Assembly (NCBI RefSeq): GCF_037138995.1 | Contig: NZ_JBAXHI010000015.1 | Location: 21,506-85,505, forward strand | Reading direction: 5' to 3' | Length of the DNA: 64,000 nucleotides | DNA from: Chlorohelix sp037138995 | Lineage (GTDB): Bacteria; Chloroflexota; Chloroflexia; Chloroheliales; Chloroheliaceae | Part shown: positions 52,258 through 61,731 of the stretch, piece after piece | Layout: every line of letters starts with the position of its first letter | How positions within the stretch are numbered: position 1 is the first letter of the stretch | Program-made: the position numbers and the translations under genes | The notes under the pieces: generated by a model | Seen by the model: only the letters and a program-made list of their open reading frames with translations | The model's database searches: none | Told to the model about the DNA's origin: nothing

Positions 52258-53499
52258 TCAGGCAGCCTGCGCTTTCTCGATGCGTTTTACCCAGAGTTCA
52301 GGCTTTTTGATTTCGTCCAATGTAGGGATATATTCCGGGCGATCCCACATAAAGTTGGCAAAATCTATGCCCTTCAATTCTACTACCTTATCCACGAAGA
52401 TTTCACCCAAGCGGTATTGCTCCATTTTCAGGTCAAGCCCGGTGAGTTTGATAAAGAGTTTATCAATAATACCGCGTTCCTTCTGGCGACGCTCAATTCG
52501 CTCTTTAATGGTGTTGTAATTTGGCATCAGTTTTTCACCGACTGCGTTCATAACGTGGTTGCTGTAGCCTTCTACAATACTCATCAAAGCCTGTAACTCT
52601 GAGAAAAGAGTGCGTTGTTCGGGAGTCATAACCCGTTCAATCCAGCTTGAGCCTTGGCTATTATCTCGTATGCGGCGCATGAAATTGTTCAAGCGTTGTT
52701 TGTTCAGACGCATATTCTGCAAGTCTTCGGTCAGATAGCTAAAATAGCGTTCAAGGATTCCGTTAAAATGACGGCGCACCCAAGTATGTGATTCAAATTC
52801 AAAAGCGTGGGTTGACTCGTGGAGTGCAATCCACAGGCGAAATTCGTCCCCATTCAGATTCAGGGCATTTACTACACCGCCAATGTTCGGCTCTACAAAG
52901 AAAACGCGCCCATCTGACACGGGTTCGCGCCCTAACAGGCTCAGGTCGTACTGTCCTAGCACCCTGCGGGAAAGATAACCTAGCAAAATACCCATTTCGC
53001 CGCTAACCAGCAATTGATTAAAGCTACCAACTAATGCTTGCATAGCGGCGCTGCTACTGCCCATTGAATCGCGGTTCAGTCTTTCGATAGGCTCAAAAAG
53101 CTGGCGAAAGCTGTTAATATTTGCCTCTACCCATTCGTTCCGGCTAACCGCTCGCACCGTATTCAACTGGCGGGGTAGCTTTGTATTTGCATACTCTTCT
53201 ATAATTGGCACTACTCTAAGAGTAAGTTCGCTATAATAATTAGTCCATTTGTTGCGCCATTCTGCCGTTGCGCCTGTCTCTGGGTTCATTCTCTCAGCAA
53301 TGCTGCGTACCTTATCCCAATCAATCATCGAGGGGGGTCCGTTGCGTTCGACTTCACGGGCGCGGGAGTTAGCCCATACTGCCCCAAAGGCTGCCGCAGT
53401 CGCCAACCCCAATCCGGTGGCGATTTTCCCGTACCGGGTATTAGGGCTTTTCCCGTTATCTTTATCCTCAATAAATTTATTGGTTTTATCCACTGCCAT
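52258..53499 (-). CDS. zinc-dependent metalloprotease, DUF2342-like
   Basis: 413 residues from ATG 53499 (AAGGAG nine bases upstream); the longer open frame to 53607 has no site. HExxH motif in ALHESTHAFEFESHTW and the YSNHVMNAVGEKLMP region are seen as in the zinc-dependent metalloproteases often found near F420 biosynthesis genes in Actinobacteria and Chloroflexota. One possible membrane segment near residue 30 (IATGLGLATAAAFGAVWANS). First gene of the operon that continues with the LmeA-like protein, nurA and dinB. Function not known. Confidence 0.83.
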   Translation of the reverse strand: MAVDKTNKFIEDKDNGKSPNTRYGKIATGLGLATAAAFGAVWANSRAREVERNGPPSMIDWDKVRSIAERMNPETGATAEWRNKWTNYYSELTLRVVPIIEEYANTKLPRQLNTVRAVSRNEWVEANINSFRQLFEPIERLNRDSMGSSSAAMQALVGSFNQLLVSGEMGILLGYLSRRVLGQYDLSLLGREPVSDGRVFFVEPNIGGVVNALNLNGDEFRLWIALHESTHAFEFESHTWVRRHFNGILERYFSYLTEDLQNMRLNKQRLNNFMRRIRDNSQGSSWIERVMTPEQRTLFSELQALMSIVEGYSNHVMNAVGEKLMPNYNTIKERIERRQKERGIIDKLFIKLTGLDLKMEQYRLGEIFVDKVVELKGIDFANFMWDRPEYIPTLDEIKKPELWVKRIEKAQAA

Positions 53500-53686
53500 T
53501 AGAATACTCCTTGCCAAAAGTGTTCCCGTATTAACGAGAAAATAAGTGCTATTTCCGCCAGTTTTATATACGCAAGAGGCGGATAAATGTTGCCACATCA
53601 TAAGCATTAAACTGCCCTATGTCAATGTAAAATAAATTGTATAGGAGGGAGGGAAGGTGGAAATAGCGAATTGGTTTTGTGGAGAA

Positions 53687-53716
53687 ACCCCCCTTTCCCG
53701 CTAGAAAAAGGGGGTA
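53687..53716 (-). terminator. rho-independent terminator of plsX
   Basis: CCCCCTTT / AAAGGGGG stem (53689-53696 and 53707-53714) with a 10-base loop, then TTTCTCC on the minus strand. It separates plsX from the metalloprotease operon. Confidence 0.6.
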
Positions 53717-53732
53717 ATTGGAAGATTTATAG

Positions 53733-54752
53733 CTAATCGCGGCTGGCGGCTTCGGCTTTTCCTACCTCGGCGAATAATCTTTTAATGGTTTCCAACGTAT
53801 TGTTCTGTACTGCCTCCCGCGCCACCCGGATAGAATTTTTGACACCTTTTGCTTTGGTGCGTCCATGCGAAATGATTACCACCCCGTTTACGCCAAGCAA
53901 AGGCGCACCGCCGAACTCTTCGTGGTCGAGAGCTTTCTTTACCTTGCTAAAGGCAGGTTTAAGACCTAAAGCTAACAACTTGAAAAATAAATTGGCGGTT
54001 AATTCCTTCTTTAGCAGATGTAGCATCACATCGGCGGTGCCTTCGGCGGTTTTGAGAAGTATATTTCCGGTGAATCCATCCGTAACTACCACATCGGCAA
54101 GCCCCGCCAGTACATCCTTACCTTCCACATTTCCGATGAAATTAATACCGGGTGTTTGGCGCAAAAGCTGGTGAGTTTCTTTTACCAAAGGCGTACCTTT
54201 GCTATCTTCCTCGCCATTACTGAGTAAGCCGACGCGAGGGTTGGGGCGTTTTAATACCTTCTCCACGTAAACCGAACCCATCTGAGCAAACTGAATTAGA
54301 AATTCTGGGCGAACTTCGGTATTTGCGCCCACATCTATGACCAATATTAATCCGGTTTTGGTTGGGAAAACAGTGGCTAACCCAGCACGTTCCACCCCGC
54401 GTACCCGCCGCAACTGGAGGCTGGCAGCCGCAAAAGTCGCGCCGCTATGTCCGGCTGAAACAAATGCCGCTGCGTCTCCTTGCTTTACCAAATTCATACC
54501 GATTACCACCGAAGAATTTTTCTTCTCCCGAATTGCCTGAACCGACTCATCGGTCATATCAATTACTTCAGTGGCATTTACTACCGTTAGTTTTAAGCCT
54601 TCAATGTTGTGTTTTGCCAGTTCCGATTTAATCTCAGATTCGCGCCCTACTAGGATAATTTCGATTCCGTACTCGCGAGCCGCTAGAACTGCTCCAGCCA
54701 CCGGCTCTTGTGGCGCATAATCACCGCCCATCGCATCCAGCACGATTTTCAT
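53733..54752 (-). CDS. plsX: phosphate acyltransferase PlsX
   Basis: 339 residues, normal length. DAMGGDYAPQEPVAGAVLAA at the N-terminus, GANTEVRPEFLIQFAQMGSV, GNVEGKDVLAGLADVVVTDGFTG-type block and LLGVNGVVIISHG near the C-terminus are all typical. It converts acyl-ACP to acyl-phosphate for the first step of phospholipid synthesis. In many bacteria it is next to fab genes or rpmF; here it stands alone. Confidence 0.95.
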   Translation of the reverse strand: MKIVLDAMGGDYAPQEPVAGAVLAAREYGIEIILVGRESEIKSELAKHNIEGLKLTVVNATEVIDMTDESVQAIREKKNSSVVIGMNLVKQGDAAAFVSAGHSGATFAAASLQLRRVRGVERAGLATVFPTKTGLILVIDVGANTEVRPEFLIQFAQMGSVYVEKVLKRPNPRVGLLSNGEEDSKGTPLVKETHQLLRQTPGINFIGNVEGKDVLAGLADVVVTDGFTGNILLKTAEGTADVMLHLLKKELTANLFFKLLALGLKPAFSKVKKALDHEEFGGAPLLGVNGVVIISHGRTKAKGVKNSIRVAREAVQNNTLETIKRLFAEVGKAEAASRD

Positions 54753-54795
54753 ACTCTTAAAGCTCCCAATATTTTACCGCAGCCCGGCAAAAAGG

Positions 54796-55196
54796 TCATA
54801 TGCGGGTCTTTGCGCCGGTATTGTTGATTTGAACAGGATAAAGGCATCCGTTACTTCCCAGAAGTGTACCAAATTCCTCCCGCATTTTCATCCAAGGGCT
54901 GTTATAGCTTATCTGGGTGCGATGTTCCGCCATCGCTTTACATGCGGTAAGCCAGTAATCCGACACATCAATTATAGTAGTAATTTCGTTATCAGGCGAA
55001 CCGAACTCAGGTGGGTTATTTTAGTCGCTCTCTCGCAATGGAAGTGCTATTCACGCCCTTCTTTTCTCAAAATCTCCCATACTTGCAACCAATTACTGTG
55101 AGTAAAAGCAGTGGTATAAAGTTTCGAAGGTTGCCACGCCTCGCCAAATTCGGCTTCGGGATAGTGCCTAGTATCGGCAGCGACAGTTTTCTTCAT
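54796..55196 (-). pseudogene. decayed PIG-L/LmbE-family deacetylase
   Basis: Read on the minus strand, two frames give in order the C-terminal half of a GlcNAc-PI de-N-acetylase-like protein: PEAEFGEAWQPSKLYTTAFT (starting near 55166), NWLQVWEILRKEGRE, then a TAG at 55047-55049 in place of a Trp codon, HFHCERA, and after a frame change near 55010-55020 EFGSPDNEITTIIDVSDYWL and AEHRTQI. The N-terminal half with the HPDD zinc site is missing. So it carries a truncation, a nonsense codon and a frameshift. The matching family pattern is read by eye. Confidence 0.72.
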
Positions 55197-55543
55197 CCTT
55201 ACCTGTTAACAAATTAAATAATTATTAAAAAAATCTTAGAATTTGCCATTTTAACTTAGGTAGTATTGACTTAAATAAATTAACGTGATAAATTTGTAAT
55301 AAGCGAGTTTTCTGTTAACGCTTTGTTAATTTTAACCTGTAAGTTCCTGAGATTGCCAAATTTTTACCTAACTGCTCGAAATATTGTTCCACAAGCAATA
55401 TATGAAAAAATTTACTAGGAATTGGACAGGTTAGCCCACAAAATACAAAACACAGAATGCGAGAAGGATGACTAGCAGAGTGGTACAATGTTTGTTCCAC
55501 TTAGCACTGGTGATCGATGCCGCTAGCAAGGAGGCTAACAGCC

Positions 55544-55795
55544 ATGATCTCTAGAGAACTTAAAACCCAGTCACCCGGTAACGAGACTGTCACTTTTAGG
55601 TACCAATCTGTCTTCAATGATGAAGACGAAGAGATATTCCGTGCAGGTCAGCTTGTACCGGAGGGTACGTATGTCGAAATTGACGGTTGGAGGCAGGTTA
55701 CCCTTGATGCGCCGGGTACCTTACCGGCATCTCTTGATGGACGACGCGCTGAATATCGTCGCTATTATTGTCCTTGGTTGCAGGAAACTGCCTGA
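55544..55795 (+). CDS. small hypothetical protein, 83 residues
   Basis: ATG 55544 with AAGGAGG nine bases upstream; an in-frame ATG at 55517 has no site. Acidic N-terminal half and compact motifs (RAGQLVPEGTYVEIDGWRQV, RRAEYRRYYCPWLQ). No family recognised. A strong hairpin follows 40 bases downstream of the stop. Its transcript is monocistronic. Confidence 0.6.
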   Translation: MISRELKTQSPGNETVTFRYQSVFNDEDEEIFRAGQLVPEGTYVEIDGWRQVTLDAPGTLPASLDGRRAEYRRYYCPWLQETA

Positions 55796-55835
55796 TAAAA
55801 TAACTTGTCTTGAAGTAATCTGAATATAGGATTTC

Positions 55836-55880
55836 TTAACTGAGCGACCACTCCGATGACAAGGAAGGTCGCTTAGTTAA
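55836..55880. terminator. long hairpin terminator after the 83-residue gene
   Basis: 14-base arms TTAACTGAGCGACC and GGTCGCTTAGTTAA with one mismatch and a 17-base loop; TTTAG follows on the plus strand. Confidence 0.6.
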
Positions 55881-56104
55881 TTTAGCAAATCAAACTTTAT
55901 TAGCGGCGCTATCCATTCCCCTCCCAATTGCAGCATTTTTTCTTCGTGGTAAAAGCTTACTTCCAACGTTTCATTGTGTTGCATTTTAGACTCGCTTTTA
56001 TGGCATTGAGCAGCATACCTGAAACCTTCGCTATTTCACCACCAAATTGAGATTTCAATAGACGTGTTACACTGTTAAGATAATCCCGCTGTTTAGATGC
56101 TATA
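55877..56104 (-). pseudogene. possible decayed reading frame, unknown family
   Basis: Two overlapping minus-strand frames suggest one former protein: QRDYLNSVTRLLKSQFGGEI and MLLNAIKASL in one, then MQHNETLEVSFYHEEKMLQL and GGEWIAPLIKFDLLN in the other (35 residues, ATG at 55984). The join would need a frameshift near 55980. No family recognised and the evidence is only coding-like composition. Confidence 0.25.
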
Positions 56105-56131
56105 ACTCAACTCATCGTGTGGAGATAAAAA

Positions 56132-57151
56132 ATGTCGTTTGATTATGATGATTACCTACAACTTGCTCCCGGAATTAAAATGTGCCGAATTTTAAACGGG
56201 ATGTGGCAGGTATCGGGTGGGCATGGGGTGATTAACTCACGAAGTGCGGTTCATAGCATGTTCGCCTATCACGAAGCCGGGTTCACCACATGGGATTTAG
56301 CCGATCATTATGGACCGGCTGAAGATTTCATAGGACAATTTCGGCGACAGTTAGCTATAAACAAGGGCGAGAAGGCGGTTTGGGAGACACTAGCCTTTAC
56401 CAAGTGGGTGCCGAGTCCCGGACAAATGACCCGTAAAATTGTCGAAGATAATATCAACCTCTCCTTGCGCCGAATGGGCGTGCAAGCTCTGGATATGTTG
56501 CAATTTCATTGGTGGGATTACAGTGATAATAACTACCTTGAAGCCCTAAAGTATCTGGCAGAGCTACAAAATGAAGGCAAAATCCACCTTCTTTCCCTGA
56601 CAAATTTCGATACAGCACATTTGCAGATTATTCTCGACAAGGGGATAAAAATAGCTACCAATCAGGTGCAATTTTCTCCGATTGATATGCGCCCGTTGGT
56701 GGAAATGACACAGTTCTGCGAGGAACACGATATAAAGCTGCTCACATATGGAACAGTATGTGGTGGATTGCTTTCAGATCGCTATTTGAATCAATCCGAA
56801 CCCGGTGGAACCGCTCTAAATACGGTCAGCCTACGTAAGTATAAACAGATGGTAGATGGCTGGGGCGGTTGGAAGCTTTTCCAACAGCTTTTGCAAACTC
56901 TCAAACGTATTGCTGTAAAACACAATGTGAGTATTTCCAACGTGGCTATACGCTATATCCTGAACCAAACGGCGGTAGGCGGCGTAATAGTTGGAGCGCG
57001 TTTGGGTATCGCCGAGCATATTGAAGATAATGCGCGGGTATTTAAGCTCAAGCTGGATGGAGAGGATAAAGCTGCGCTAAAGGAAGTGTTGTCAAAATCC
57101 AATGACCTGTATCAATTGCTAGGGGATTGTGGCGCAGAATATCGTCGCTAG
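56132..57151 (+). CDS. aldo/keto reductase
   Basis: 339 residues of the AKR (beta/alpha)8 fold. TTWDLADHYGPAEDFIG has the catalytic Asp and Tyr, the FTKWVP Lys follows, and the His lies in MLQFHWWDYS; NADPH-binding residues occur near GGVIVGARLGIAEHIEDN. The enzyme reduces carbonyls; its physiological substrate is not predictable. GTGTGGAGAT precedes the ATG by five to ten bases. The stop codon shares CTAG with the convergent hydrolase gene. Confidence 0.92.
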   Translation: MSFDYDDYLQLAPGIKMCRILNGMWQVSGGHGVINSRSAVHSMFAYHEAGFTTWDLADHYGPAEDFIGQFRRQLAINKGEKAVWETLAFTKWVPSPGQMTRKIVEDNINLSLRRMGVQALDMLQFHWWDYSDNNYLEALKYLAELQNEGKIHLLSLTNFDTAHLQIILDKGIKIATNQVQFSPIDMRPLVEMTQFCEEHDIKLLTYGTVCGGLLSDRYLNQSEPGGTALNTVSLRKYKQMVDGWGGWKLFQQLLQTLKRIAVKHNVSISNVAIRYILNQTAVGGVIVGARLGIAEHIEDNARVFKLKLDGEDKAALKEVLSKSNDLYQLLGDCGAEYRR

Positions 57152-57930
57152 TGTGGGTCTTTGAGCAAGCCGTTAGCCAAAAAGATTATTGCTTCGGCAA
57201 CTTCTCGCGGTTTGATGATAACCGCTTCATGTCCGGCGTTTACTGTGAACAGGCGCTGCGCTCCTAATCTGCTTGACATAAGCGGGTGATATAAACCTGC
57301 TGGGAGCGTAAGGTCATCATTAAAGCTCAGATAACCGCACGGTGGGCGATTTTTGAAAAAACTGGGTAGGCTGATTTTATCTTCAAGCGGCGCAAGCGGC
57401 TCAGGTGTAAGCTTTGCCAGAATCCTATCAGCGTAACGATTATCATCATTTATAACGCTGTTTAACCAGTAATCTTTCATGGCTGCCATATCAATTGCCT
57501 GCTCCGGGTGCTGTCCTGCAAGTTGCCGGAAATAGTCTGCCATTTCGGGTGGCATATTGTCTGTAACGCTTTCCCCGTCCTGTAAGATATAGGCAGCGGC
57601 GAATATAAGACCGGATAACCTCGAACCTTCGCCCTTATAAAGCATTTCAGATGCCAATTGGATTATAGCTCCAGCCGTACCATGCCCTACCAAAATGTAT
57701 TTTTTAGTAGGAGCGGATTCCGCAAAAGCGGCTACCGCTTCTGCATAGCTTCGCAAATCAGGCTTAGTGACGTGCGGTTGGTTTCCTCGCCCCGGCAAAT
57801 CTAGCGCAAGTCCGCGCCATTCTCGCTCCCCTAAATAAGCAATGACTCCCTTCCACGCCCATGCCCCGTGCCAAGCATCGTGTACCAGTATCAGGCTAAT
57901 ATTGTTAGAGTCGGTTATTTGGTTTGACAT
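57148..57930 (-). CDS. alpha/beta-hydrolase fold protein lacking the nucleophile Ser
   Basis: 260 residues of the methylesterase/hydroxynitrile-lyase-like group: ILVHDAWHGAWAWKGVIAYL and LALDLPGRGNQPH are typical. The nucleophile elbow reads LVGHGTAGAI, where the family has GHSxGG; Gly replaces the Ser. The C-terminal His in VNAGHEAVIIKP is present. It may be a non-hydrolytic relative or a protein of altered chemistry (for example Thr use is not structurally expected). Convergent with the aldo/keto reductase. Confidence 0.85.
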   Translation of the reverse strand: MSNQITDSNNISLILVHDAWHGAWAWKGVIAYLGEREWRGLALDLPGRGNQPHVTKPDLRSYAEAVAAFAESAPTKKYILVGHGTAGAIIQLASEMLYKGEGSRLSGLIFAAAYILQDGESVTDNMPPEMADYFRQLAGQHPEQAIDMAAMKDYWLNSVINDDNRYADRILAKLTPEPLAPLEDKISLPSFFKNRPPCGYLSFNDDLTLPAGLYHPLMSSRLGAQRLFTVNAGHEAVIIKPREVAEAIIFLANGLLKDPH

Positions 57931-57964
57931 AAATTACTATTACTCCTCAGAAAACCCATTACAA

Positions 57965-60337
57965 TTAAATTTTCTGAAGGTTAGCGAGGCTGACCATCAA
58001 TTTTTTAATACCTTGCCCCTCAAAAGCAACCGTAACCTCCTCATCATTACCACTGATGCGGCTCGAAACCACCATGCCTTTGCCAAACTTGGGGTGAAGC
58101 ACTTTTTCACCTGCTTTAAACTTTAGGCTGATGTTGCCGGTGGCGGCAGGGCGGGTCGGTGCGGTGGATTTTGAAACTGCCGCAGGTTTGGCAGGTGTAG
58201 CTTTGGCGGTATTGCCCCAATTGGTACGATTTACATCAGTACCCCACAACGTATCACGGCTACCTGTGCCGCGCCCACCATGAGGACTGCCAGTGGGGGC
58301 TTGTTGATGACCTTTAACCAATTGGGAAGGCAAGTCCAGCAAGAAACGTGAAGGTTTGGTAGGGATATTTTGTCCACCATAGAGCGAACGCCGGAAAGCA
58401 TACACCAGATAGAGCCGATTCTTGGCGCGGGTTATACCCACATAGAGCAAGCGACGTTCTTCCTCAAGCTGGTTTTCGTTTTCGAGGGAACGGCTATGGG
58501 GCAAAATGCCTTCTTCCAAACCTACGATAAAAACTACCGGAAATTCCAACCCCTTGGCAGCATGCAAGGTAATCAGCGTTGCGGCATCAGCGTCTGGATT
58601 AAACTTGTCCACGTCTGCTACCAGTGCCACATCTTCCATAAAAGCGGGCAAAGCGTCGTTACCCGGCATATGGTTGTATTCTTGGCAAACGGTGCGAAGT
58701 TCCTGAACGTTATGCCAACGCTCTTCCCCATCTTCGCTGCCGTCACGCAGGCTTAATTCATAACCCGATTTTTCCATTACGTAATCGAACAATTCGAGCA
58801 AGGTCATTTCGCCACGCGCCCGAATAAAGGCTTCTAGCAAGTTCACAAAATCCAGCAACGCATTCTTGATTTTTGGCGTGACAGGGAGCGGAGGTAGCAA
58901 ATCTGCTTCGCTATTTTCTTCCGGTTCGCCAGCATTTCGGCGCGTTTGTTTATCCGCCTCTTGGCTTTGTAACAGTTGCAAGGCTACGTAAACCGGCAAG
59001 CTCATTTGATTAGCCCATTGACTAAGATCAATCAGAGTGCGTGGACCGATACCCTTTCCGGCGGGCGTATTGGTAATTATGCGAGTAAAGCTGATGCTGT
59101 CGTAGGGATTCTGAATCAGGCGCAAGAATGCCAGCGCATCTTTTACTTCCTTGCGTTCGTAAAAGCGCGTGCCGCCGATTAACTGATACGGGATGCCCCG
59201 CCGAATGAACATTTCTTCAAGGGCGCGACTTTGGGCATTGGTGCGGTACAACACCGCTACATCTTTAGGCTTAAATTCGCCACGCACCTGCAATCGGTCA
59301 ATTTCGCCCACTACATAATTGGCTTCTTCCATTTCGTTGTAGGCTTCAAATACTTGGATAGGGCGACCCGATTCGTTTTCAGTCCAAAGGGCTTTATCCT
59401 TGCGTTGCGTATTGGCGGCAATAATAGCGGTGGCGGCATCCAGAATCGTTTGGGTGCTGCGGTAGTTTTGCTCAAGCGCAATAACTTTTGCCTGTGGGTA
59501 ATCGCTTTCAAAATTCAAGATATTGCGAATATCGGCAGCCCGCCATCCGTAGATGGACTGGTTTTCATCGCCCACCACACATAGATTCTGGTATTTGTCG
59601 GCAAGGGCATGAATTAACTGGTATTGGGCGTGGTTAGTATCTTGGTATTCGTCCACCATGATATAGCGATAGCGTTCCTGATAGCGTTCCAGCACCTCTT
59701 TGTTTTCCTGAAATAGCCGGATTGTCTGCCCGATTAAATCATCGAAATCCAAAGCGCGGTTAGTGCGTAGCAATTCCTGATAACGTTCGTAAACTCGCGC
59801 CGCTATTTCTTCAAAATAGGTCTGTGCCACTTCGCGAAACTGGCGTGGCTCTTGCAGTGAATTCTTAGCCGAACTAATCATACTCATACAGGCGCGGGGG
59901 CTATATTGCTTGTCGCTCAACCCAAGACTATTAAGAGCGCTTTTAACCAGCACGATTTGGTCATCGTCAGCATAGATGGCAAAATTGCGGTCAAGCCCAA
60001 TATGATTAGCATCTTGACGCAATACCCGTACGCAAAAAGAGTGAAAAGTGCCGAGCGTGAGACGTTTGGCAGCAGAATTTTCTTGCCCCAAATATTTTAC
60101 AAGTAGTTTCTCGGTGCGCTCTTTCATTTCACGCGCGGCTTTATTGGTAAAAGTTACTGACAGGATATTATAGGCATCAATGCGCGGTTGCGCCTCACTC
60201 AGCATATAGGCAATACGCTGGGTCAGCACGCGGGTTTTGCCGCTGCCCGGTCCTGCCAGAATTAAAACAGGTCCTTCAATTGTTGCTGCTGCGTCACGCT
60301 GCGCCGGGTTTAACCCATCAAGAATACCTGCCGCCAC
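57965..60337 (-). CDS. pcrA: UvrD/PcrA-type DNA helicase
   Basis: 790 residues from GTG 60337, which has GGGGGAG ten bases upstream. Superfamily 1A motifs: Q motif LNPAQRDAA, Walker A AGPGSGKTR, DDLIGQT, VDEYQDTNHAQYQL, QNYRST, and VVFIVGLEEGILPHSRS / EERRLLYVGITRA near the C-terminus. 3'-5' DNA unwinding in repair and replication. The last 80 residues form a Tudor-like domain (GEKVLHPKFGKGMVV), as in PcrA, that binds RNA polymerase. An ATG/TTG start further upstream (60370) lacks a site. Confidence 0.94.
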   Translation of the reverse strand: MAAGILDGLNPAQRDAAATIEGPVLILAGPGSGKTRVLTQRIAYMLSEAQPRIDAYNILSVTFTNKAAREMKERTEKLLVKYLGQENSAAKRLTLGTFHSFCVRVLRQDANHIGLDRNFAIYADDDQIVLVKSALNSLGLSDKQYSPRACMSMISSAKNSLQEPRQFREVAQTYFEEIAARVYERYQELLRTNRALDFDDLIGQTIRLFQENKEVLERYQERYRYIMVDEYQDTNHAQYQLIHALADKYQNLCVVGDENQSIYGWRAADIRNILNFESDYPQAKVIALEQNYRSTQTILDAATAIIAANTQRKDKALWTENESGRPIQVFEAYNEMEEANYVVGEIDRLQVRGEFKPKDVAVLYRTNAQSRALEEMFIRRGIPYQLIGGTRFYERKEVKDALAFLRLIQNPYDSISFTRIITNTPAGKGIGPRTLIDLSQWANQMSLPVYVALQLLQSQEADKQTRRNAGEPEENSEADLLPPLPVTPKIKNALLDFVNLLEAFIRARGEMTLLELFDYVMEKSGYELSLRDGSEDGEERWHNVQELRTVCQEYNHMPGNDALPAFMEDVALVADVDKFNPDADAATLITLHAAKGLEFPVVFIVGLEEGILPHSRSLENENQLEEERRLLYVGITRAKNRLYLVYAFRRSLYGGQNIPTKPSRFLLDLPSQLVKGHQQAPTGSPHGGRGTGSRDTLWGTDVNRTNWGNTAKATPAKPAAVSKSTAPTRPAATGNISLKFKAGEKVLHPKFGKGMVVSSRISGNDEEVTVAFEGQGIKKLMVSLANLQKI

Positions 60338-60441
60338 TTTGTAAAAACTCCCCCAAGAAATAAAGAACAAAAACCACCAAAAAGCGTTAGAATTTTAGCA
60401 CACATATATAGGAATGGCTAACCCTCTGGAAGGATTGTTTC

Positions 60442-61731
60442 TTGAAAATACATTTGAGCGGCTTATGGCGCAAGCCGGATTTTATGAAGTTGTGGACTGG
60501 GCAAATGATTTCGGAGTTTGGCTCCCGTATTACTCGCGAAGGTTTGCCCTATGCAGCGGTGCTGGTGTTGGCAGCAAGTCCGGCTGAACTTGGATTTCTT
60601 ACTGCGCTGACGGCTTTACCAGTTTTATTGGTGGGATTAATCGCCGGAGTCCTCGTAGATCGCGTAAAGCGTCGCCCCGTTATGATTTGGTGCGACATTG
60701 GCAGGTTTTTGCTGGTAGGCTCAATTCCGGTAGCCGCCCTATTCGGGTTGCTTACCATGTGGCAACTCTATGTAGTGGCGTTACTGGTAGGGACGTTTAC
60801 CATCTTTTTCGAGGTAGCAAGCCAATCATATTTACCTTCGTTGGTAGAGCGCGAAAACCTTGTGGAGGGCAATAGCAAGCTAGGCGCTAGTAGTTCACTG
60901 GCGGAAATATGCGGTCCTCCTCTAGCCGGAGTGCTGGTGCAAACGCTAACTGCACCCATCGCAATGGCATTTGACGCAATCTCCTATCTTTTTTCGGCGT
61001 TAGGCGTAGGCTTAATTCGTAAGCCCGAAACCAAATCTATTTCTGCTCATCACGAATTTAACTTTTGGAGAGAAGTAAGAGAAGGGTTAGCCGTTGTGCT
61101 ATCAAACCCCTACTTGCGCCCATTAGCCATAAATAGCGCAATTTCCAATTTTTTCGGCAGTTTTATTGGTACTTTCTATGTATATTACGCCGTAAACGAT
61201 TTAAAATTAGAACCGGGAATACTGGGGTTTATAATCGGGTTAGGTGGGATTGGCGCATTACTCGGCACATTACTGGCTACACCAACGCTGAAAAGATTGG
61301 GCTTGGGCAACTCTCTATTGGTGGCGTTATTTCTTGGCAAGTTGGTACCGTTTCTGATACCTTTGGCAGGTGGTCTGCCTTGGTTGGTGATAGTATGTAT
61401 GGCGTTGCCTCAACTGTTGGGTGATGCTACCATGATGGTTTTTTTGATTCATTCCACCAGTTTGTGCCAGTCGGTAGTACCGGACAGATTGCTAGGGCGG
61501 GCGAATGCCAGTATGCAGTTCTTGATCGGCGCAATCAGCCCCATAGGACCACTGGCAGCCGGATTTTTGGGCAGCTGGTTAGGTGTCAGGCTGACCTTGC
61601 TGATAGCCTTAGTTGGTATGTTGTCAGGCGGTTTAGCAGTAATATTTTCACCGTTGCGTACTCTGCGCGAATTTCCGACTATGCAGCAGGAAACGAGCGA
61701 CAATAGCCACGCCGCCTATTCCGATAACTAG
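60442..61731 (+). CDS. MFS transporter (EntS/DHA3-like exporter)
   Basis: 429 residues, twelve helices. WTGQMISEFGSRITREGLPY is the typical opening of the DHA3/enterobactin-exporter group; GVLVDRVKRRPVMIWCDIGR is the loop 2-3 signature. TTG start with GGAAGG eight bases upstream. Divergent from the helicase gene. Substrate unknown (drug, siderophore or peptide export in relatives). The last 84 bases overlap the convergent MFS gene. Confidence 0.9.
   Translation: MKIHLSGLWRKPDFMKLWTGQMISEFGSRITREGLPYAAVLVLAASPAELGFLTALTALPVLLVGLIAGVLVDRVKRRPVMIWCDIGRFLLVGSIPVAALFGLLTMWQLYVVALLVGTFTIFFEVASQSYLPSLVERENLVEGNSKLGASSSLAEICGPPLAGVLVQTLTAPIAMAFDAISYLFSALGVGLIRKPETKSISAHHEFNFWREVREGLAVVLSNPYLRPLAINSAISNFFGSFIGTFYVYYAVNDLKLEPGILGFIIGLGGIGALLGTLLATPTLKRLGLGNSLLVALFLGKLVPFLIPLAGGLPWLVIVCMALPQLLGDATMMVFLIHSTSLCQSVVPDRLLGRANASMQFLIGAISPIGPLAAGFLGSWLGVRLTLLIALVGMLSGGLAVIFSPLRTLREFPTMQQETSDNSHAAYSDN

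Noticed and set aside
54829..55101. 90-codon plus-strand frame
   Set aside because: It lies antisense to the PIG-L pseudogene and looks like its shadow.
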